Shown: positions 32,717 through 39,832 of the stretch, one piece after another
Layout of the letters: every line of letters begins with the position of its first letter
Position numbering within the stretch: the stretch's first letter is position 1
NCBI GenBank assembly: GCA_027315445.1
Contig: DAHUYA010000180.1
Location: 1 to 41,682, forward strand
Direction of reading: 5' to 3'
Source of the DNA: Acidimicrobiaceae bacterium
Lineage (GTDB): Bacteria > Actinomycetota > Acidimicrobiia > Acidimicrobiales > RAAP-2
Length of the DNA: 41,682 nt
Notes under the pieces: model-generated
Seen by the model: only the letters and a program-made list of their open reading frames with translations
What the model was told of the DNA's origin: nothing
The model's database searches: none
Made by a program: the position numbers and the translations under genes

Positions 32717-33529
32717 ATGGCCTCGGGTGAGGGAGTCCAGCCGCCCGTCGGCCCAAGTCTTCCGGGCACGGTGCGCGTCACCTCGGGCCAGTCGGTGACG
32801 GTGGTCGCCATCGACCGACCCGAGGTGCGCAACGCCGTCGACAGCGCCACCGCCGACGCCCTCCGCCGGGCCTTCGAGGCCTTCGAGGCCGACCCGGCGG
32901 CCCGGGTGGCGGTGCTGACCGGCACCGGGGGCCACTTCTGCGCCGGGGCCGACCTGAAGGCGCTGGCCGTCGGCGACCGCCGGCCGGTCCCCGACGAGGG
33001 GCCGGGGCCGATGGGCCCGACCCGCATGACGCTCTCCAAGCCGGTGATCGCCGCCGTCGAGGGCTACGCGGTGGCCGGCGGCCTCGAACTTGCCCTCTGG
33101 TGCGACCTCCGGGTGGCGGCCGAGGGGGCGGTCTTCGGCGTCTTCTGCCGCCGCTTCGGGGTGCCCCTGGCCGACCTCGGCACCGTCCGGCTCCCCCGCC
33201 TGATCGGCCATGGCCGAGCCATGGACCTGAGCCTCACCGGCAGGGGGGTGACGGCGGCCGAGGCGCTCGAGATGGGCCTGGCCAACAGGGTGGTGCCGGA
33301 CGGGCAGGCCCTCGAGGCGGCAGTCGCCCTCGCCGGGGACCTCGCCGCCCTGCCTCAGCTGTGTCTCCGCAGCGACCGGCTCTCCGCCCTCGAGCAGTGG
33401 GGGCTGGCCGAGGAGGAGGCGGCCGCCAACGAGGCCCGAAGGGGCCGAGAGGTGATCGCCAGTGGCGAGACCCTGCAGGGGGCGGCCCGCTTCGCCGGGG
33501 GGGCCGGCCGCGGAGGGGCGCCGGCGTGA
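32717..33529 (+). CDS. Enoyl-CoA hydratase/isomerase family (crotonase) protein
   Basis: 270 residues. RPEVRNAVDSATADALRRAF is the crotonase start, and LTGTGGHFCAGADLKAL the first oxyanion segment. AAVEGYAVAGGLELALWCDL follows, with the second oxyanion residue and one candidate catalytic Glu. The second catalytic Glu of classical enoyl-CoA hydratase (in P-E-x-x-L-G) is not in place: here the segment reads FGVPLADLGTVRLPRLIG. That variant is found in members whose reaction is not pure hydration. The GTGA overlap with the HAD phosphatase gene indicates an operon. Confidence 0.88.
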   Translation: MASGEGVQPPVGPSLPGTVRVTSGQSVTVVAIDRPEVRNAVDSATADALRRAFEAFEADPAARVAVLTGTGGHFCAGADLKALAVGDRRPVPDEGPGPMGPTRMTLSKPVIAAVEGYAVAGGLELALWCDLRVAAEGAVFGVFCRRFGVPLADLGTVRLPRLIGHGRAMDLSLTGRGVTAAEALEMGLANRVVPDGQALEAAVALAGDLAALPQLCLRSDRLSALEQWGLAEEEAAANEARRGREVIASGETLQGAARFAGGAGRGGAPA

Positions 33530-34233
33530 GCGGCCCGACCGGCGAGCCGGTCACCGTCGCCGCCTTCGACTTCGACGGGACCCTCACCCGGGGCGGCAGC
33601 GTCTTCCCCTTCTTGGTGGCGGTGCGGGGCACCCTGCCCGTCCTGGGCGCCGTGGTGGCGGGCCTGCCCTCCCTGGTGCGCGGCGGCCTCCTCTCCGGGG
33701 CCGACGCCGACCGGGCCAAGGAGCAGCTGTTCATCCGCCTGCTGGCCGGACTGCCGATCGAGCAGGTGGAGGGGGTGGCCCGGGAGTTCGCCGAGCGCCA
33801 CCTGCGCCTGCGGCTGCGGGCTGATGCCAGGGACCGCCTCGACTGGCACCGGAAGCAGGGGCACCGGGTGGTGCTGGTGTCGGCCTCCCCCGAGGCCTAC
33901 GTGCAGGTGGCCGCCGAGATCCTCGGAGCCGACGGGGCGGTGGCCACCCGGCTGCAGGTGGGCGGCGGCGGCCTCCTGACCGGCCGCTACGAGGGGAAGA
34001 ACTGCCGGGGGGCCGAGAAGTACGCCCGGGTGGTCGGGTGGCTGCGGGCCACCGGGCTGGTGGGCAGCGGGGAGCTGCAGCCCGAGCTGTGGGCCTACGG
34101 CAACTCGAGGGGCGACCTGCGCCTGCTGCAGGCGGCCGACCACGGGGTCAACGCGGGCAGGCTGGGCCGCCTGGGACGCCTCCGCCGGTTCGCCACGCTC
34201 TCGCGGGTCATGGCGGCCGCCCCTCCCCCCTGA
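33526..34233 (+). CDS. HAD-IB family hydrolase (phosphoserine-phosphatase-like)
   Basis: 235 residues, GTG start inside the hydratase stop. FDFDGTLTRGGSVF holds the nucleophile Asp and acid Asp; VVLVSASPEAYV is motif II; GKNCRGAEKYARV has motif III Lys; and WAYGNSRGDLRLLQAAD is motif IV. The pattern and size fit HAD subfamily IB, which includes SerB and phosphatases of lysophospholipids. The substrate is unknown. Coupling to the crotonase gene may be only genomic habit. Confidence 0.9.
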   Translation: MSGPTGEPVTVAAFDFDGTLTRGGSVFPFLVAVRGTLPVLGAVVAGLPSLVRGGLLSGADADRAKEQLFIRLLAGLPIEQVEGVAREFAERHLRLRLRADARDRLDWHRKQGHRVVLVSASPEAYVQVAAEILGADGAVATRLQVGGGGLLTGRYEGKNCRGAEKYARVVGWLRATGLVGSGELQPELWAYGNSRGDLRLLQAADHGVNAGRLGRLGRLRRFATLSRVMAAAPPP

Positions 34234-34257
34234 CGGTCGCCGGGCGGCGCCGGTCGG

Positions 34258-36153
34258 TCAGCCCGGGGAGGTGGCCATCGCCACCACATGGCCCTGGTAG
34301 CCCGGCACGGCCGTGGTCATGTCACCCATCGACGGCGCGTCGCCGAAGCTGCTCACCTGCCCCGCCCCGTTGACGATCAGATAGCCCTGGCCCGTGGCCG
34401 TGCTGACGATGCCCACCGCGCCCGAGCCGGCGGCGGTGCCGGTGGCCGAGCCCCCGAACCCGGCGTCCCCGAAGGCGAAGATGCCGCCGTCGGCGGCCAC
34501 CAGCCAGTAGCCGCCGCCGTCGGGGGTGGCGGCCATGCCCACGATGGGCTGGTTGAGGGGCTGGCCCCCCATCGACCCGTAGAACTGGGCGTCCCCGAAG
34601 GCGAAGATGCCGCCGTCGGAGGCCACCAGCCAGTAGCCGCCGCCGTCGGGGGTGGCCGTCATGCCCACGATGGGCTTGTTGAGGGGCTGGCCCCCCATCG
34701 ATCCGTAGAAGTGGGCGTCCCCGAAGCTGAAGATGCCGCCGTCGGAGGCCACCTGCCAATAGCCGCCCCGATCGGCCGTCGGCGTCATGCCGACCATCGG
34801 CTGGTTGAGGGGCTGGCCCCCCAGCGACCCGTAGACCTGGGCGTTCCCGAAGCTGAAGATCCCGCCGTCGGACGCCGACAGCCAGTAGCCGCCCACGCCG
34901 CCGCTCGGCTGGTTCTCGATGGTGAACCAGTCGGACTTGAGACCGAGGTCGGAGGCGAAGGTGTCCCCGCTCACCGTCACCGAGCCGGCGTTGCCCACCA
35001 CGTTCACCGTGAGCGCCCGCCCCCCGAAGTCCCCGAGGCCGTTGCGTTGGGTGACGAAGATCGCCTGCAGCGTGCCGATGGCCGGCCACTGGGCCTCGAC
35101 GGAGGACACCGGGACCTGCACGGTCCAGCTGTGGTTGGGGTTGCAGGCCCCGGGCACGCACACCGAGTCGCCGGCGTCGGCGACCGGCGTGAAGACGGGA
35201 CCCGAGGTGTAGCCGCCGGTCGAGGCCGAGTACGTGGTCTCGGCGATCGCCCCCGAGGTGGTCTGCATCACCTGGCCGGCCGTGTCGGTGACCGCCTGGG
35301 CGGTGTAGGGGTTGGACTGGTTGGCCAGCCCGGTATAGGCCTGGCAGGCGGTGGTGTCGCAGATGTCGGCGTAGCCGAAGTAGCCGCCGGACGCCTTGTA
35401 GGCCAGGACGTAGGAGCGGGCGGCCACCGCCTGGGCCTCGAGCTCCTGAAAGCCCCACGGCTCGTTCTGGGGGCCGGGCCCGCCGAGGCTCCCCCAGCTC
35501 GACGGCGACTCGCTGGGCACCACCCCGTCGAGGTACTGGGCCAGCGGCAGGGTGTTGACCGTCCGCTCGGCGCCGGCCGAGTTGAGCACCGGCCCGAGCG
35601 ATCCGTCGACCGAGAGGTTGCCGCCGGTCTGGCACAGCTGCACCGGGCCACCGCCCGAGTCCGACGCCTGGGGGTTGGCCACCCCGGTCGCCTTCAGGGT
35701 CCAGTTCTGCGGGGGGTTCAGGTCGGTGCCGCCGGCGCAGTCGGTGCCGGTGTAGACGTCCCAGCCGGAACCGACCGGGGCGAAGTACACGGCCTGGGCG
35801 CCGGTGACCACCCCGGGGACCACGAGGTTGGCGCCGCCTGGGTCGTAGACGATCGTGTTCTGGTCGTTGTTCTCGAGCAGGGCCACCCGGATGCTCTCCG
35901 AGTCGCTGGGATCTCCGGCGTTGGTGGCCAGCGTGGTGCCCCCGTAGAAGTGGGCCAGGATGTTCTGGTAGGTCGTGTTGCCTGCGCCGGCGTCCTGCCC
36001 GATGGCGTAGCCGAGGGCGCCCCACTGCCCCATCCCGTCGCCCCCGCCCCAGCCGTGGCCGGTGATCTCGACGGTCGCGGTCGGGTACGCGCCGGCCGGC
36101 GACGCGGCGGCCGACAGCAGGCCCACCGACACGGCCGAGGCGATTGCCAGCAC
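34258..36153 (-). CDS. Secreted SpoIID/LytB-like protein ending in 42-residue repeats
   Basis: At least 631 residues. The hydrophobic segment VLAIASAVSVGLLSAAASPAGAY is a signal sequence. Then comes the SpoIID start (EITGHGWGGGDGMGQWGALGYA), ILAHFYGGTTL, LPLAQYLDGVVPSESPSSWG and ELEAQAVAARSYVLAYK, all conserved in SpoIID/LytB, a peptidoglycan-processing family. The last 250 residues carry five or so repeats, four in exact 126-bp register. The start is uncertain: GTG 36153 lies within the hydrophobic core, so the true N-terminus is probably further upstream. ATG 36247 in another frame (MPHHPRLTSLALRRVPSRPS) looks like a natural signal start, as if a frameshift separates them. Confidence 0.82.
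   Translation of the reverse strand: MLAIASAVSVGLLSAAASPAGAYPTATVEITGHGWGGGDGMGQWGALGYAIGQDAGAGNTTYQNILAHFYGGTTLATNAGDPSDSESIRVALLENNDQNTIVYDPGGANLVVPGVVTGAQAVYFAPVGSGWDVYTGTDCAGGTDLNPPQNWTLKATGVANPQASDSGGGPVQLCQTGGNLSVDGSLGPVLNSAGAERTVNTLPLAQYLDGVVPSESPSSWGSLGGPGPQNEPWGFQELEAQAVAARSYVLAYKASGGYFGYADICDTTACQAYTGLANQSNPYTAQAVTDTAGQVMQTTSGAIAETTYSASTGGYTSGPVFTPVADAGDSVCVPGACNPNHSWTVQVPVSSVEAQWPAIGTLQAIFVTQRNGLGDFGGRALTVNVVGNAGSVTVSGDTFASDLGLKSDWFTIENQPSGGVGGYWLSASDGGIFSFGNAQVYGSLGGQPLNQPMVGMTPTADRGGYWQVASDGGIFSFGDAHFYGSMGGQPLNKPIVGMTATPDGGGYWLVASDGGIFAFGDAQFYGSMGGQPLNQPIVGMAATPDGGGYWLVAADGGIFAFGDAGFGGSATGTAAGSGAVGIVSTATGQGYLIVNGAGQVSSFGDAPSMGDMTTAVPGYQGHVVAMATSPG
34465..34890 (-). repeat. Four 126-bp (42-residue) repeats in the SpoIID-like gene
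   Basis: Units begin (plus-strand landmark GTCCCCGAAG or close variant) at 34465, 34591, 34717 and 34843, exactly 126 bp apart. On the minus strand each reads like GGYWLVASDGGIFAFGDA, then QFYGSMGGQPLNQPIVGMAA, then TPDG. A fifth, more divergent copy lies nearer the C-terminus. Confidence 0.92.
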
Positions 36154-36328
36154 CGACGCCAGGGAGATGCGCGGGGAGCGCCGCCCTCGACGGCCGGGAG
36201 GGGACGCGTCGCAGCGCCAGGGAGGTGAGCCGGGGATGATGCGGCATCCTAGCCAGGGCCCTCGTCCGCCTGAGGGACCGCCGCCCGGGCCCGGGGGGCC
36301 GCGGGAGCCACCACTACACTCCGCAGCC

Positions 36329-37405
36329 GTGCGCGTGGACCAGGTCATCCCGTCCCTGGCCAGCCGCGACGCCATCGGCGCCCACACCGTGGCCCTGACC
36401 GAGGGCCTCCGGGAGGCCGGCATCGAGTCGGAGATCTTCTACGGCAACTGCACCCCTGACGTGGCCCACCTCGGCCGCCCGATCGGGGAGCTCGGCCGCA
36501 CCGGGCGCAACCGGTGGCTCCTCTACCAGTCGTCCATCGGCAGCCCGGTCTACGACGTGCTGGCGGCCCGTGACGAGCCCAAGCTGGTCAACTACCACAA
36601 CATCACCCCGGCCAGGCTGCTCGAGCAGTGGGAGCCCGCAGTCGGCTACGAGGTCCGGCTCGGGCGCACCCAGCTCGAGCGGCTGGCTCCCGAGAGCCGC
36701 TTGGCGGTGGCGGATTCGGCGTACAACGAGACCGAGCTCCACCAGGCGGGTTACACCGAGACCGCGGTCGTCCCGCTCCTCATCGACATGACCGCCACCG
36801 GAGCCGATCCGGACCCCGGCGTCGAGGGCCGGCTGGCGGCCGCCAAGGAGCGCGGCGGGATCGACCTGCTCTTCGTGGGCAAGGTGTCACCGCACAAGGC
36901 GCCGCACGACCTGGTGAAGATGCTGTCGGTCCTCCGCCGCCTCTACGACCCGGCGGCCCGGCTGCACCTGGTCGGCTCGCCGCTCGGTGAACGCTACGGC
37001 CCGGCGCTGGCGGCCTTCGTGGCCGAGCTCGGGCTGGAGGACGCCGTGTCGGTCACCGGCTCGGTCAGCCCGGCCGAGCTCGAGGCGTACTACCGCGCCG
37101 CCGACATCTTCGTCTGCGCCTCCGACCACGAGGGGTTCTGTGTTCCCATCGTGGAGGCCATGGGGCACGGGGTCCCGGTGGTGGCCTACGGGGTCACCGC
37201 CGTCCCCGAGACGGTGGGCGACGCCGGTCTCTGCCTCCCGGACAAGTCGCCGTTGCGATTCGCGGCCGCCGTGCACCGGGTGGTGGAGGACGGCGCACTG
37301 CGGGGACGGCTCGCCGCGGCGGCGGCCCACCGGGCGGCCGGTTTCTCGGTCACCCGCTCGCGGGCCCGGTTCGTCGAGCTCGTGCGCCAGGCAGTCGGCG
37401 CCTGA
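36329..37405 (+). CDS. Glycosyltransferase family 4 (GT-B fold)
   Basis: 358 residues. VDQVIPSLASRDAIGAHTVALTEGL is the GT-B N-terminal start, followed by AEPs such as LVNYHNITPARLLEQW. LFVGKVSPHKAPHDLVKML and the C-terminal IFVCASDHEGFCVPIVEAMGHGVPVVAYG give the family-4 E-x7-E nucleotide-sugar site. It probably adds a sugar to a cell-surface glycan or lipid on the cytosolic face. The GTG start at 36329 lacks a clear ribosome site. It is convergent with a second, related glycosyltransferase whose stop is 19 bp away. Confidence 0.88.
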   Translation: MRVDQVIPSLASRDAIGAHTVALTEGLREAGIESEIFYGNCTPDVAHLGRPIGELGRTGRNRWLLYQSSIGSPVYDVLAARDEPKLVNYHNITPARLLEQWEPAVGYEVRLGRTQLERLAPESRLAVADSAYNETELHQAGYTETAVVPLLIDMTATGADPDPGVEGRLAAAKERGGIDLLFVGKVSPHKAPHDLVKMLSVLRRLYDPAARLHLVGSPLGERYGPALAAFVAELGLEDAVSVTGSVSPAELEAYYRAADIFVCASDHEGFCVPIVEAMGHGVPVVAYGVTAVPETVGDAGLCLPDKSPLRFAAAVHRVVEDGALRGRLAAAAAHRAAGFSVTRSRARFVELVRQAVGA

Positions 37406-37424
37406 GCGTCGCCGGTGCGGCGGC

Positions 37425-38615
37425 CTAGCGGGTCGCCGTCCGAACCTCCCCAGGCCACGGCCGCCGGTCACGGGCCGCCAGCAGCAGGTCGACCAGTCGC
37501 CGACCGGCACCGGCCAGACCGAGCGACACCATCCGGTCGCACCCGTTCGCCACGGCCCGGGCACGGGCGGCTTTGTCCGACTGCAGGGTCCACACCGCGT
37601 CGGCCACCGTCAGCGGATCGGGCTCGTCGAGTAGGACGCCGGCGCCTCCCAGCACCTCGGGCAGGGCGCCGCGAGCGAGCGCGACCACCGGCAGCCGGTG
37701 CGCCATCGCCTCCACCACCGGCAGGCAGAACCCCTCGTGCGCCGACACCACCACCAGGACGTCGGCCGAGCGGTAGAGCCCGGCCAGGGTCCGGTCGCTG
37801 ACCCGGCCCTCGAAGTGGACGGCCCGGGCCAGGCCCAGCTCGGCGGCGAAACGCCGGAGCGCCCGCGCGTAGGCGGGGAAGGCCGGCCGCCCGGCGATCA
37901 CCAGCTCGGCATCGGGATCGTGGCGCATGCGGTAGGCGAGCAGCGACACCATCGCATGCTCGAGCGCCTTGTTGGGTGCCAGCCGGCCGACCGACAGCCA
38001 TCGGGCGCCCCGTCGACGGGGACGTGCCGCCCCCTCGGCGCCGACCTCGGTCCCCTCGGCGCCGACCTCGGTCCTCTCGGTGCCGACCTCCGGCGGACCG
38101 CCCGCCCGCCCGCCGGCGTCGAGGTCGGCCGCGCCGCACCCGTCGATCAGCCGGACGATCGGCGGGACGACGGCGGTCGCCCGGTACCCGGCCGCCACCA
38201 GGTCGGCCCGGTTCACTTCGGAGACGGCCACCCCCAGCACCGACCGGCCCGCCAGCCGGTCGCGCTCCCCGGTCGCCCTGACCTGGTGGCGTGCCAGGCC
38301 GTTGTCCCAGGGCGCAATCAGCTCGGGAGGGGTCAGGTTGTGGTAGTTGACCACCAGGGGCTCCTGGCGCGACGCAAGCCAGCCCGCCATGTCCGACGCG
38401 GTGGCCAGCTGGTACACGAGGAGGTCGCCGGGCGCCGCGTCGACGGCGTACCGGTCCATGTGCCGCGTGAGGTGACCCGTCTCGGGATCCTCGAGCTCGA
38501 CGTAGATCTCGGAGCGCACCCCGAGCCGGCGAAGGAGCGCCTGCAGCTCCTCGGTGTGCTGGCCCACTGCGTCCCCGAGGTGGAGCATGGGGACGAACTG
38601 GTGGACGCCGCTCAC
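37425..38615 (-). CDS. Glycosyltransferase family 4 (GT-B fold), second copy
   Basis: 396 residues, clearly related to the neighbour at 36329: VHQFVPMLHLGDAVGQHTEELQALL at the start and LVVNYHNLTPPELIAPW in place of the corresponding segment. LSVGRLAPNKALEHAMVSLLAY and VLVVVSAHEGFCLPVVEAMAHRLPVVAL carry the family-4 catalytic site. Between the N- and C-domains, a linker has 21-bp repeats encoding EVGTERT and EVGAEGT. GTG 38615 overlaps the upstream gene stop (GTGA), so it is co-translated with the methyltransferase-like gene. Donor and acceptor are unknown. Confidence 0.88.
   Translation of the reverse strand: MSGVHQFVPMLHLGDAVGQHTEELQALLRRLGVRSEIYVELEDPETGHLTRHMDRYAVDAAPGDLLVYQLATASDMAGWLASRQEPLVVNYHNLTPPELIAPWDNGLARHQVRATGERDRLAGRSVLGVAVSEVNRADLVAAGYRATAVVPPIVRLIDGCGAADLDAGGRAGGPPEVGTERTEVGAEGTEVGAEGAARPRRRGARWLSVGRLAPNKALEHAMVSLLAYRMRHDPDAELVIAGRPAFPAYARALRRFAAELGLARAVHFEGRVSDRTLAGLYRSADVLVVVSAHEGFCLPVVEAMAHRLPVVALARGALPEVLGGAGVLLDEPDPLTVADAVWTLQSDKAARARAVANGCDRMVSLGLAGAGRRLVDLLLAARDRRPWPGEVRTATR
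38031..38090. repeat. Tandem repeat, 21-bp unit, nearly 3 copies, inside the second glycosyltransferase gene
   Basis: CCCTCGGCGCCGACCTCGGT-type units repeat at 21-bp intervals (CTCGG landmarks at 38034, 38055 and 38076) and encode seven residues each in a disordered interdomain linker. Confidence 0.85.
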
Positions 38616-39604
38616 GGCCGCCTCCCACCGACGGCGAAGGTCGACCCGGCGGTGACCTCGGCGGGGGGCTCGAGCGTGGCCACCTCCCGGTAGCCGGAAC
38701 GCTCGAGCAACAGCGCCCAGGTCTCGGGGCGCAGGGGGTGGCCCGGCAGGAGTTCCCCGGCCAGCGGGTCGGCGGGGACCACCGCCGGGTCGGTGCCGAT
38801 GACCACCAGCACCCCGCCGTGCTGGAGTCGCCCGGTGGCCAGCTCCACCAGTGCCAGGAGATCCTCGAGCGCGAGGCGGTCGACCACGCCCGAGAGCACC
38901 AGCGCCCCCAGGACCTCCGGCTCGAGCGCCGCCAGGTGATCGGGGACCGGCACGGGGTGCACCCGCAGGCCCGCCTCGGTGGCCGTCCAGGCGACGCCAC
39001 TGCGGGGTTCGACGCCTTCGACGACCCGGTCGATGGCCAACGCGAGGGCGAGCTCCCCGGCGCCGCACTCGGCGTGGAGCACCGGCCCCCCGGCTCCCGC
39101 CAGCCGGTCCGACACCGGGCCGGCCCAGTGCCCCAGGGGTTGCGGGGCCATGAGCCAGTCGAGGCCGTCGACCGGCCGGCGGTGCAGCTCGGCCGCGTCC
39201 TCCAGTGCCTCCACCCTCGCCGTCAGGTAGCGCAGCGCCTCCAGGGCGGCGTCGAGGGCCTCGGTCATCTCGCGCCAGCGGGCATCCTGGCGATCCTGCG
39301 GTGCCGCCGTCTCGAAGAGCGGACGCAGCCTGGCCCGTGCCCGCCCGAGCACGTCGAGCGACGGCGTCCGGGCGCCTCGGCGCTCGCCGCCGTCCGGGCC
39401 GGCGCCCCCCCTCGGCTGCGGCTGCTGGTCCCCTATGTCCTCGAGGAGCCGGGCCCGCGACCGCTCGAGCCGGACCCAGGCGTCGGAGAAGTTCCAGCGG
39501 AGGCTGCCCTGGGGACGCAACCGGCGGAAGCTGCCGGTCAGCTCGCGGAGGAAGGCCGGAAGGGTGCCGGCCCCGTCGTCAGGGGTCGGGCCGGCGGACG
39601 TCAC
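38612..39604 (-). CDS. SAM-methyltransferase-like protein with a helical N-terminal extension
   Basis: 330 residues, GTG start at 39604. The first 160 residues are charged and helical, with coiled-coil-like patches (EMTEALDAALEALRYLTARVE, shown in part). The C-terminal half has a Rossmann-like core: VLHAECGAGELALALAID is the degenerate G-x-G-x-G strand, EGVEPRSGVAW the acidic loop, and LGALVLSGVVDRLALEDLLALV matches the post-core motif. It resembles methyltransferases linked to sugar or glycan biosynthesis, but the SAM motif is weak. It overlaps the downstream glycosyltransferase and probably acts with it. Confidence 0.72.
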   Translation of the reverse strand: MTSAGPTPDDGAGTLPAFLRELTGSFRRLRPQGSLRWNFSDAWVRLERSRARLLEDIGDQQPQPRGGAGPDGGERRGARTPSLDVLGRARARLRPLFETAAPQDRQDARWREMTEALDAALEALRYLTARVEALEDAAELHRRPVDGLDWLMAPQPLGHWAGPVSDRLAGAGGPVLHAECGAGELALALAIDRVVEGVEPRSGVAWTATEAGLRVHPVPVPDHLAALEPEVLGALVLSGVVDRLALEDLLALVELATGRLQHGGVLVVIGTDPAVVPADPLAGELLPGHPLRPETWALLLERSGYREVATLEPPAEVTAGSTFAVGGRRP

Positions 39605-39832
39605 GTCCGGGAATGCTATCGGGGGGTCGGCCGATCACCCTGGTGAACCGGGTACCTCCTCACCGTGCCGGATGCGACGCGCCGTCGTCCCGCATCGCGG
39701 AATACCGCCCTCTCGCCGGTGCCGCCGAGTAGCGTGCCGGATGCCGGGCGGTCGGCTGTGGCCACGCCCGGCTGGAGGAGGTCCACCGCCTTCCTCCTGT
39801 CGCCACCAGCACGTCGTCAGGAAGGGGCAGGC

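Noticed and set aside
34288-36228. A 646-residue plus-strand frame and a 641-residue minus-strand frame over the SpoIID-like gene
   Set aside because: Both are repeat-rich shadows of the SpoIID-like reading frame, which alone carries conserved motifs and a signal sequence.
39605-39832. A riboswitch (such as a cyclic-di-AMP type) before the last gene
   Set aside because: The region is GC-rich with possible hairpins (GGAGGAGG with TTCCTCC) and a repeated CGTGCCGGATGC, but I could not match any known riboswitch core.
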